64,000 nt of DNA from Brachionus manjavacas (Eukaryota; Rotifera; Eurotatoria; Ploima; Brachionidae). Location of the stretch: NCBI GenBank assembly GCA_019054805.1, contig JAHQIY010000014.1, positions 1,798,001 through 1,862,000 of the forward strand. The letters run 5' to 3'. The position numbers and the translations under genes are program-made. This document shows positions 1 through 11,040 of this stretch, in pieces. Numbering within the stretch: the stretch's first letter is position 1; each line of letters starts with the position of its first letter. The notes below the pieces were generated by a model. It saw only the letters and a program-made list of their open reading frames with translations. It did no database searches and was not told where the DNA came from.

Positions 1-3000
1 ATATGAATAAATTATTTATTTTGTCAAATAGCTGTTTAAGTTTGGTTTAGAATTTTAAAATCGATTGTCAACAAAACACTAAATTGATGCAAATTTTATT
101 CAAACATTTTATACTCATTTGAAAGAAAAATTGCTTTTCAGTTTAAAGTGCTAAATGATTGTGGAGATAAACATTTTTGGGAAGAGAAAAAATCAAAAAT
201 TTGATCTAATTCTAAAAAAATATCAGACGATAAACAAAACCCTCCAACTAATAACTTGATATTAATTTGTAGAGTAAAGAGAAGAGATGGCTTTATTTTT
301 AGATTATTTTCTGTCCGAAGAAAAAAATAATATGATATTGTTTCAATTCAAGTCATGTCTTTAATTAAGTTATACAATTTTGATTTTTTAGTTTGTGATA
401 ATTTAAACTTTTCTTTTGAAAACAAAAAAGAAAAAGCTATTATGTTTGACGAATTTCTGGAGAACGCTAATTTATCAGCTAAGTTTTTATTTATTTAAAA
501 TTTTATTACATTTTGTTAATAATCTAAAGCAAACTTTGATCACGAAATATTTATTTATAAGAAAAATTGATACTTGTCACTTGGGATCCAATTTTTATTT
601 GTTTATTAATCAAATGTTGATAATAAAGTAACAAATAATAACTTTTCTAGTCAACATTATATGAGCCGACAGCTTGAGACCCACACAGGCCTAATTAGCT
701 TTCTGTAATAAATTAAGAAAATCGATATGAACCTCAGCACTAAAAATGTTCAAGATTTAGATTTGGAATAATTTAGACCTTGGGCAAAGTTAGTCTAAAT
801 TTGTGTTCAGCGATGATTAGATAAAACTTGTCTATAAGATGCTTAAGCTGAACAATAATATATTTGTGTCAATCAAATTCAAAATTTGGCAAAAATATTT
901 TGCTTTGCTAAAGAGATCAACTCAAAATAAAATTCAAAGTTAAAAGATTTATTAGATTTTTAGAGAAGCATTTAAAAAAAGGATATTTTTATCAATTTTT
1001 TAATGTGTACCTAGGAGACTTATCTCGGCGTCTAGCTAGTCGATTTGACAGCAGCTTTATCTAAAAAAGTTTCCCTATCATTCTATCAATCAAGTAGACT
1101 CTCGCTAAACACTTCATTTATTTGCAAAATAATTAAAATACAATCAAAAAAATTTAATTAAAAATTAAGGTTTTTTTAAATTAGATTAATATTATTAAAA
1201 ACTAATCTATTAAATGACAACTTTGGCTCACTTTGGATATAATAAATGCCAAAATATCATAAACTAGTGGGGCTCGCCTCAAGTCCCAACCTAGCATGGC
1301 GTAATAAGACAAATTTGATTTGCGCTAAATTGCTATTTTCAAGCTTGTTTCTTTTATTTGTAAATATTTGATAGTTTTGACTAGCAATATCTAATATCTC
1401 TCTAAGTTATTTTTTTTTTAATAAAAATTTTACTCTAGAACGTAAATTATGTGTCTTTTTATCTTCTAGTTTTTAATTATCCGCACTGAAATTTTATTTA
1501 CTATGAAGAAATACAACAATTATTTTTAGCAGTTCTTCTGACGCCCATCTGAACAAAATCTCAGGTGCTGTTTTCCCACTAGATAACAAAAAAATCTATG
1601 CATGTTTTCTTACACTGCCACCAGACCTAAACTAATTAACTGTTCTAAAATAAATATTAATTTAAAATAATTTTTCTAGTCGAACGATCAAGGTAAGGCA
1701 AGCGTGCACAATTTAAGGGATCTAGAAATCGATCAGAGCAAAGTTTCTCATTATGCTCCCAAAAAATTAGTTGGTGCTAATTTTGAGTTGTGGACGCTGG
1801 GCCAGTGCTGACGTCACATTTGCATCATTGCTCAAATAAGACAAGTTAATTAGAACTATGATGAACTCAGACGCAGAATCCCCAGCAATAAGTTCGAGCT
1901 TTAGGGTTTCATTTGTGTACAAAACAAATTTGTCAACATAGAGACTCAATTAACTTTAGAGCTAATATTAAAAATTAAATAAAATGGACACATTTTAATA
2001 AAGTTTTATTTTTTGTGTGTGTGTGGGGGGGGGGGGAGAGGGGCTTGAATATTAAAAAAAATAAAATAAAATTTTAATTTAGTATTTTTGAATTTGTGCC
2101 GACTCGAGCATGCATGAGTGAGAAAATGTGCAAACGAAAAGTTTATCTTTGTGTGGTGTGAATTAAAGGCCGGCTCGAATTTCTGACCATTTCATAATTC
2201 AATTAAATTGTGAACTAGATTGAATGAATTTTTTTTTATTTATTTTTTTATTAAGAAAACAAAAATAATGATGATAAATCATAGAATCATAGAAGATTAG
2301 CTCTACGAAACAAGATTTAATTAGAATATGAGAAAATACAAATATTAGTCAAGTAGTGGACAGAAAAATAGGCACAAACAAAAAAGTCATTTTTAGTCGG
2401 GATATATGGTCATGTTAAAAATATGTTTACGAGAAATTTGAGGTGTATGCCAAATATCAAAATTGGATAAATAGATAAATCAAGTTAATCTATTAAACTT
2501 TTCCCATAGGTTTTTTATTTTAGTTTTCTTTTTATTTTAATTTACGCAAATCTCTTAATTCCCTTAAATTTAGATGGGACATTTATAAGTTAGCAATATC
2601 TTGATTTGTTTTGACCGCGGCCAAATTTTCAATTAGTTCATATTCATTTGACATTTTTGAAAACTTCCAGGTGAACTAAAGTGAAGAGATTTTATTTTTC
2701 CTTTTTTCTTCTCTTTAAGTTGGAATTAAAAAGCGAGCTGGTTGCACAACTGCCCATTTGCTTTTAGACTAAGAGCCCAATTGCTTCAAATGTTCCATTT
2801 TCTTTTTTCTAGGTTAGAAATTTAACCCGCGGTCATTCGCATCAAGTGTCATCAAGAGAACAGGTCAAACTATTTTCAAAAAAAATTCTAAACAAAAAAT
2901 GAACTTCTTTTTTGCATTTAATTTCTTGTTTTTTTTTTCTATTTTTTTCTTTTCTCTCGTCATTCAAATGAGTCATTAAGCAAGTTGTGCAATTCTTCGA

Positions 3001-3742
3001 AGGTAGCAATTCCGCATAGTTAGCTGAAGATTTAAATATTTCAATTTAAGAATAGAAAAAAATTTAGTCATTTTTGTGACAGAATGTTGCGCAACTGAAC
3101 CCAATTCCAAGTTGGCAAATAAATTATTCAAATTTTTTGCTGACACAGAATGTCTTTGGAGCTTGAAGTCGTCCTATCTGCATATTAGCATTTTGTTCTT
3201 GTTGTTCTTGTGGTTGTTGGTGGCGTTGTGTTGCATTCATTATTAAAATTTGAAGTATCACCTTTTTTCTTTTCTTTTTTTTTCTAAGTACGAAAACCAT
3301 TGCAGCGTTTCGCTTTAGTTGAATGTGATGAATCGTTAAACTTTTGAGGCCGTCATTTTTGACATTTCTGGCCAACAAAAGAGAACGCTAATCTAGATAA
3401 TAATTGATATTTGAAAAAAGATTACTAATGAGTCATCCCGCCACTGCTCATCTATTTGTGTCTATAATTTCTTATCTATTCATTACAAGCTGGTCGCCCG
3501 ACTAGTTGTTGTTTCAATTGAGTAGTTATCTGGGCCGTCCCAATTAACCATTTGGGCATTTCTATCTCTTCCAGCCCCCATTCTAATGACAATAATAAAA
3601 ATAATAAAAATAAAATATTGATTTTTTTCTCTTCTCTTCCATTTTCTTCCTAATGTTACACACTATTATGTTTGAATTTTAATAGAATAAAAATAAAAAA
3701 TAAAAACTTTAAAATTTGAATATTTTATTTGAATAATTTTAG
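1..3742. other. AT-rich region upstream of spire, no supported gene
   Basis: No open frame here looks like a real protein: the few that exist are short and of low complexity. A GT/G-rich simple repeat lies at 2014-2043. From about 3420 to 3600 the base composition becomes less AT-rich just before spire, so promoter and 5'-UTR sequence probably lies there. No TATA box or other element can be assigned. Confidence 0.5.
2014..2043. repeat. GT / poly-G simple repeat
   Basis: A short GT run passes directly into 13 or more consecutive G residues and then GAGAGGGG. It stands out strongly in this AT-rich DNA and is likely length-variable. Confidence 0.8.
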
Positions 3743-3749
3743 ACTTAAA

Positions 3750-6700
3750 ATGAATGGTATGGAGGAACATGTGCCAGTCGAGTTGATTGAAAATGTGACC
3801 GAAGATGACGACGAAGAGGACGAGTCGGCGCGCAAAATTGCCAAAATGAGTCCAATTGAGACAAAAAAACAAAATTGCTCCGACCAACTTCTCAATTTCC
3901 ACGAAATACTGCAATTGTTCAACACGGCCATAAGCGAGGAGCAGGCGTGGGCAGTTCTGTACCAAGTGCTTGTGGAGTTCAAGTCGGCGATGGCCTCCGA
4001 CTTGCAGCTAGTGTGGCACAATTTGGACAAAATTGACATCTACTTGCTGAACTTTGCCAAAGACGGCTCGATTTCGTTTGACTTCGCGGCAAAAGCACAT
4101 GCCAAAGCTGTGCGCGATCTGGACCGCGACTCAATCGAGTCCAGAGTGCTGACCTCAATCGCCTATTTGATATTTGACGCCCTGGACTACGGCAACAACC
4201 AGTCCAGCGAGCCCAATCTGCACTCGTCGCTCTCCAATTTGCTCATCTTCATATCAGGCCACTGCAAGGAGTTCAGCGAGGACGTGGACGACGAAGGCTA
4301 CGACCAGGACGACGAGGAGAGCGCGCCCACTGTGGCCAAGGCCATCGAGATCTGCCAGCACAACGTCAACGAGCCCGACTATCACTACAAAGCAGTGTGC
4401 CGCGGTCTGTACGCTCAGGCGTACGAGCTCAAGGCGTTTTTGGCCAAGATCGAAGATAGCAAAAAGTCCATTCAGGACGACGGCAAGGACCCGACCAAGT
4501 ACTGCTTCGAAATATTGGACAAGACCGACTGGGCCAAAATTTGGATGCAGGTGATCACCGAGCTGAGGCACGGCGTCAAGCTCAGAAAAGTGATCGAAGT
4601 GCCGCAAACTCGCCGCCACATCGAGTACGAGCTCACGCCATTCGAAATACTCCTCGACCAGATACGCGCCAAGCAGTACCACTTGAAAAAAGTGTCGCTT
4701 GACTCGTCGCTGGCGCCTGAGATCAAAAAGAGTGCTCGCGACATCATCCTCGAGTTCATTAGGTCGCGGCCGCCGCTCAGAAAATCCTCGCTCCGCAAGC
4801 TCAACACTTCCAAATCGTTCTGCGCCAAACAAGCGCCCAGTCTCCACGAGCAACTAATGAACTCCATTCGAAACTACTCGACACCGTTGCGCAAAACCAA
4901 CCTGGAAGACACCCGAGAACACGACCAGACCAACAATCACACCAAAAACGAGTCCAAGCGGCGCATTGTCAAAGCCGACAAAAAACTGCTAAACAATCTG
5001 AATTCTAGTGATACTGTAACATTTTATTAGAAAAAAAAAAAAATTTTTTTTGCTCAATTTTTTTGTTCCAAAGGATGTGAGCGACATTGACGATGACGAG
5101 CTCAAAGACTTGCCCATTTTGCCAGAAGAACAGGACGAATTGGACATTAATTTGATGAACAGTTTGATGGAGAGCGTGCAGACCAAGGGCAAGAAGCGGA
5201 TCAAGGCGCCGGACTCGCTGAGGTCGCCTTTGGCGCCGTGGCGAAACGCCGAAGACGACTGGAAAAATATCCTCTGCGAAGAAATGAACCCAGAGCCCAA
5301 AATAAATCGGAGGCACACGATGAGCTTGGCCGACCTCAATCGCCTTACCTCCAGCATATCCGCGTTTAATATATTTGCGCGAGCTGACAAATCCAAGACA
5401 GACTCTTTACATGACCAGGAAAATCATTCGTATAGCTTTAAGCATTCAAAAGTAAGTGATAATTGTCAAAATGATAAAAAAAAATCCACAAATCTGGTAT
5501 ATTGTAAGAGCGGACCGGGCTACTCCGATTTTGGTTATGTCACTAGCCATGACTTGATTAAAGTAAGCTATTGAGCTGAATTTTTTTGCCTTTTTTGGCT
5601 CTTTTTTGCCATGTTTGTGTGCGGCTTTTATCTTTTTAACACCAGTTTATGCCATTTAAGACAGGCTTTTAAAAATTGGACTTGAAAAAATAGCCCCATA
5701 TTTTTTTTAATTCTTGTCTTATTTAAAGTTTTAAAAAAATTTTATGTGACAAAAATTTTGAATCAAGAGTATTTGTGAAAATTAAAATATTAGGGAAATT
5801 TTTATTTTCAATTTTTCAATTCTTTCTAATATTATGTAAATTTATAAATTAATTAAAATATTTATTCAGATTCAGAAAAAAACTTTTTGTTTTCATACCT
5901 TTTTTCATACCAGAGTATTTGTGAAAATTAAAATATTAGAGAAATTTTTATTTTCAAGTAAATTTAAAAATTTATTTTCAGAAAGCAGACTTTTTGTTTT
6001 CATGCCTTTTTTGAAAAATTGGCAAGAAGAGCTTGGCAAAAAATATGGCCATCATTCTAGTGTTAAATGTTTGTTCATGCGATGAAAAAAAGCTTTTGTG
6101 TTTAATTAAATTTTGTCAATTATGATTTTAAATATTTAATGAGGAAAAATGTTGTTTTTGTGCTCAAAATTTTGAGGCTTTTAGAATAGATTTTGGATAG
6201 AGTGGTCGCAAAGTTTATCAAAAAAAATCAAAAAAAAAATACTTGATTTACAATAATTAATTGTATATTGATAAGAAAAATAGGTGAATTTACTAATGTT
6301 CTCTGAAATTTTAATGTCAAATTTGACCGAAAATATAATTACCATCTGTTTTAATGCATAGTGATCAAAAGGATCATTTGTTTTAAATCAATTATAAAGT
6401 GATGGATTAAGAATTAATTTTGTCAAAAAATGAATGGATTTTTTTTTGATTTTTATTTAAAAATTAAGCTCTGCTACTAATTAAATTTAGTAAAATTTTC
6501 GAACCTCAAAAGAAAATCAAAACTATGCTTTTAAATATGAGAAATTTATTATAATTTATTATATTCTCAAAAGCATTGATAAAACAAAAATTAAATTGAA
6601 AAATTTCTTATTATTCTACAAAACTCTATCAATTTAAAATTTTATTAATTTAAAATTAATTTTGTTTGGATAATTCGTCAAAAATAAATCGATTAACCAA

Positions 6701-9621
6701 AAACTAAGTAAAAATTCCAAAATGCCAAATTCTAGGTTATAACTCACTCTGATTGACATCAAATAGAAAACAAAACATTTATAAGTTTTTAAATTTCATT
6801 TTTTTGAAAAGCTAAATTTTAAGCTTTGTAAGCGACTTATTTAGTTTAGAAAAATGTTTAAGCTTCAATGTATTCTGATGAATCATCGCATTGAATAATT
6901 AGAATTTAGAAAAATCTAGAGTCAAATGTATCTTTTGAATTACGCATTCAAAATAAAAAGAATCTATGCTCTATGTTAGAATTATTTAAGTTGAATTTTA
7001 AATTTATTTTTTCAATTGAAATATGAATATAAAAAAATGTAACAAAAAAAAAACCCTTTTTTCTTTAAATAAATAAATAAATAAATGAAAATAATCTTTT
7101 AATTTATTTTACTCTTTAAAATTTTCAAATAACGATATTTTTTTTAATCTAATAAAACTTTTTGATTATATGTCATCGCAAGGTTTTACCGTAATCTATT
7201 AGAATGAAACATACAAAAAAAGGAAGGTAAATCAATGGAATGCTTTACTTTGAATTAGAAAAAAAGACTTACATAAGAATAATTAATAAATTACCTTGTT
7301 TATTAATTATTTATAATAAATATAATTACACAAGCTCTATTTATTACATATGAGACCACTTAAAATGGCTTCAAATCATTCGTTTTAGCAGACTTGTTTT
7401 TAAGTCACAAGTCTTAAGTCAAGTCAAGTCAATGACTTAAATTTTTTTTTTTTAGTGAAGTTTTAAGTCAACTAATTTTCTGATTTTTAAACTAAAAAAT
7501 AAATATGATTTTTTATTTTAATCCAAAAAAAGTTTAGTTTTAAAATCAGAAAATTGGTTGACTCGACTAAACTTCACTAAAAAAATGAAAAAATTTTTTA
7601 AGAAAATGACTTTGACTTAAAAAAAAAAAAAAATTTTTAAAGTCATAACTTTGACTTAAATTTTTCTGACTTAGACTTAAAACTGTGACTTAAAAACAGA
7701 TCTGCGTTTTAGCTTGAACTTTGTTTAAGCTTTAATATTAATTTCTAAATTTTTTTAAGCATATAATCAAAATAAACACCATTTATTTTTGATTGAAAAA
7801 ACTGTAAATTTATCAATTATAATTTAATTATACAGTACAAGTCACATCGAAATTTAAATGCAAAAAAAAATTATTAATTATGGTTTTATTTAACAATTTA
7901 TATTCTCGCAGGCTTTAAGGAAATTATCTTTTAAAAACCGTGAAGTTTGCATTGAATTATTGAATTGGCCAACAATTTTAGCTAGAAGATCGTTCTCAAA
8001 TTGGAATTTTTAGCAAAATTTGGCATTTTGACTTTTAAAATCAAAATTAATTTTTATCAGAAACAAAAAATTAAAAAAGAAAAAAAATTTTTTTTTTCAG
8101 ATGTATATAAAAATTTAAATTTTGAATAAAAATCTTAAATGGTTGAAAGTTTTAGATAATTTTAATTTAAAGATTTGGTTCCAAGGCTAATAATAAGAGT
8201 TGAGACAGATTAACACTTAATTTATTGAAATTCATTTAAAAATATTTATTTTTTGATAAATAAATTTAAATATGTTAAATAATGTTTTTGATTACATAGC
8301 TATTTGAAAAAAATTTAAAAACAAAGATTCAAGTAAGATAAATCAAATTTGGCGACAAAATCATCTTTTCATTTTTTCAAAATTAATATAAGTAATCTTT
8401 TAAAAAAAATTGAAAAATTTTTCACCACCAACTTAAAACCTCAAAATTGAATTAATAAATGACGTATTTTATTTAAAGCCCACATTGCTCTTAATTTAAG
8501 TTTCTTTTTTTATTAGAAAATTTAAAAAAATATGTTTTGAATATTGACAAAAATAATAAACTAAATTGCTATCTAATTAAGAAATTGACAAGTAACAAGC
8601 AAAAAGAATGTGTTCGACTAACATTTGAAGAATTGTGTCACATCCGAAAAGTTCTGACCAAAGCTGATCTAGACTATTTGCTATTTGATAAGAAGATCTA
8701 TCACGATGTATCTAGAAGTAAAGTTTGTTTTTCGTGCAGAAAAACTCGCTTCCATTTGTTCAACTGGGGCACAAAATGCCGAATTTGCCAACAAAAAATC
8801 TGCAAAAAATGTCTCCAAAATGTACCTTTTTAATTAATTAACTAAATTATCTTTTTTTTTATTTCAATTTAATTTATTTTCTAAAAATTAAAATATTTTA
8901 CAAGGCCCTGTTACGAAATGGTTTCTTAGTAAAAGTTCCACTTAGCAAGCTTTCTACTAAATCCCAGTCTAAAAACGACTCGGCAAGCAGCAGCTCAGAC
9001 AATGAAGATTACGAAATTATATCCACAAACAATGACGACAGTACCGAGTATAATCAAGACAATTTTAGCGACTCGACGAGTGCGCTAGGCTACCAGGCGA
9101 ATCAAGCAATCGACATTTGCACGGACTGCTATCAGCTAATGGATGGATTCATTGTGTCTGTGAACGAGAATGACTTCGTTGAGACCAAGAATAGTCCAGT
9201 CTTTGCCAGAAAAAAGGCAAACCAAATGGACCTGCTTAAAACAGTCCACTTGGCAAATAGAAAAAACTTCAATTCAGATCTGTCTCCAGCAGTTTCATCT
9301 TCTTCGTCTATCGGAATGGACAACATAGCCGAGATGAATGTGGTGATTTCCACAACCGAGTCATCACCCATGCCATGTAAGTACATGGTGTCACACCACT
9401 CGTCCACGCCAACTAACACAAATAAATCTGCGATTATTGATTCCAGTTTAAACGAAAAAAACACTGAATTGTCCACTATTATTGTTCAGTCGACCAGTGC
9501 AAATGAAAATTTTGCTGATCTAGACTCGTTTCAGCATAATAATAGTGGATCAATGGAGCATGGCATGAAAAATTTACGAAAAAGTTTAACTCTAGATTTA
9601 CAGCCTGTAGGTCAACGATGA
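3750..9621 (+). CDS. spire: Spire, actin nucleation factor (KIND, WH2 repeats, Spir-box, FYVE-like zinc finger)
   Basis: Spire nucleates actin filaments with tandem WH2 motifs, recruits formins through its KIND domain and acts on vesicle membranes through its Spir-box/FYVE region. Exon 1 (3750-5015) encodes KIND at about residues 45-235 (LQLFNTAISEEQAWAVLYQ), then WH2-type motifs at about 259-280 (ELRHGVKLRKV), 295-315 (FEILLDQIRAKQYHLKKV), 327-342 (IILEFIRSRPPL) and 363-382. Exon 2 starts at 5074 in phase 0 and ends at 5451 or 5562. A possible 28-nt exon lies at 7912-7939. Exon 3 (8517-8821) holds the Spir-box (LTFEELCHIRKVLTKADLD) and zinc pairs CFSC, CRIC and CKKC. Exon 4 (8905-9621) supplies the last pair, CTDC, then a Ser/Asn-rich tail. 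The order matches animal Spire exactly. The first in-frame ATG, 3750, lies 8 nt after an acceptor-like TTTTAG. The exon 2 to exon 3 join is uncertain because the phases disagree without the small exon. Confidence 0.93.
5766..6012 (+). repeat. Imperfect tandem duplication in the spire intron
   Basis: Two adjacent units both begin AGAGTATTTGTGAAAATTAA, at 5766 and 5912, and both run into CTTTTTGTTTTCAT(A/G)CCTTTTTT. The second unit is about 45 bp shorter. This is a local duplication in non-coding intron sequence. Confidence 0.75.
7389..7704. mobile_element. hAT-like MITE in the long spire intron
   Basis: A 316-bp foldback element. Its left end reads CAGACTTGTTTTTAAGTCAC and its right end, reverse-complemented, CAGATCTGTTTTTAAGTCAC. 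A second pair of inner arms also matches (around 7456-7490 against 7540-7583), so most of the element folds back. The 8-bp sequence CGTTTTAG flanks it on both sides (7381-7388 and 7705-7712). CAG ends, an 8-bp target duplication and repeated subterminal AAGTC words are typical of hAT-superfamily non-autonomous elements. It has no coding capacity. Confidence 0.85.
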
Positions 9622-10854
9622 TTAGAAACCCTTCAAAATAGATGTTTGACGGTGAAGATTTTTAATCAATTAAAAAAAATTTTAAAACAAAGATAAAAAT
9701 TTTAAATGTAAAAATACGGCTTGAGCTATCTTAGAAAAAAATTCTCTTTGGAGCATGGAATTTTATATATTTTTTTAGAATTGTATAAAGAAATTGATAA
9801 GGTTTTATTTGACAACAAATTAAAAAGAATATTTTGTAAATTGGAAAATTATAAAATTAAATTTTTATTCTAAATATAACAAAGAAAATAGTTTTATTTT
9901 ATTTGTTTAATTTTATACTTTATTTTCAAATTAGAAATCAACTAATAAAAAATTTGTAAAATTTTTTTATTCACTTAATTTTAGAAACTTCTCAAAAAAA
10001 CTTAGAAGCATGATTTCTTATCAGGATTTATAAAACAAGATTTTTTTGAATATTGATTCTTATCAATTTGATAATTGATAATTAATAATGTTTACATATT
10101 CTGAAATTTAATATTCTTATCTTTAAGATAGAATATTTAATCAAAAAAAAATCCGGAGTTTTTTCCATAGATAAAAAGAGGTAAAATTTAAATGAAAGTT
10201 CAATCTCGTTCTTCAATTTACCCATTACCCCGAATGAAATCAAATTAAAGTTTATGCCACATTTTTTAATTTAAAGATTCTTTATGATTTTTAATTTATT
10301 TACTAAAAAAATATATAATAAGAATTGTTCACATTTTCCTTAAATGCTTTAAGAATGACAAATTTAAAAGTTTTGATTATGCGCATATCACGAATAGCCA
10401 GAACCTTATGATTTCAATATAAAATAATTGGAAAAATTTGTTTAAATTTTACTTGAACTTTATTTTGAAAATTTTTGAATTTAATTTCTTATTTTTTATT
10501 CAAAATAAATAGTTTTTTAAAGCTTAAAAAAATTTGCTTAATTTAAATTTAGCCTCTGAAAAAAATTTCTACCCCATAATAAAACGAAATTTATTCATGG
10601 AGTTTTTTCAAAGACTGAATTTTTATTTAACAAATTTGTATTTATCTTTTAAAAAAATTAAATTTATGGCACCTTAATTTGAACTCAATCATCATTCTGC
10701 AATTAGCTCTAACTTTTCCGGTCCTGTGGAACTGAATTTGAACCATGAATGGTTGAGAAATTGTTTTAAAATTTTAGAAAAGCTTAATTAGGTTTTTTTT
10801 CTAAAATAAAAAATTTAAATAAAATGTCAGAAAACTAATTTTTTAAATTTTTGG
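9622..10854. other. AT-rich intergenic DNA downstream of spire
   Basis: I see no gene, structural RNA or clear repeat here. The spire 3' UTR presumably occupies the first part, but no convincing canonical poly(A) signal close to the stop codon could be chosen. Confidence 0.4.
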
Positions 10855-11040
10855 AAAAAAAAATTACAACTAATTCCTGAGCCTTGAGGAACACCTGCAG
10901 TAACATAATACATTTACTTTTAATGATTTTGAATCTAAAAATGAATTAATCCAATATAATGGATAAGAGGAAAAGCTCAAAGAGCAACCACCTTCCGAGG
11001 TTATCTGATTAAATCTATGTTAAGCATTTGAAAAAAAGTT
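10850..11040 (-). mobile_element. LINE reverse-transcriptase relic
   Basis: Read on the minus strand, about 10865-10900 encodes AGVPQGSGISC, the strongly conserved reverse-transcriptase GVPQGS motif of non-LTR retrotransposons. A frame just upstream gives YWINSFLDSKSLKVN, the part that normally precedes it. The pieces lie in different frames, so the copy is decayed. It is isolated, with no other recognisable LINE segment next to it. Confidence 0.6.

Noticed and set aside
3124..3378. An 84-codon minus-strand frame rich in Lys and Gln upstream of spire.
   Set aside because: Low complexity (poly-Lys and Gln-rich), no splice partner and no recognisable domain.
4174..4867. Long open frames on both strands overlapping spire exon 1 (for example 4174-4554 + and 4254-4853 -).
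   Set aside because: They are shadows of the GC-rich spire coding frame, with Arg/Thr- or Leu/Val-heavy composition and no domain; the spire frame carries the conserved KIND and WH2 motifs.
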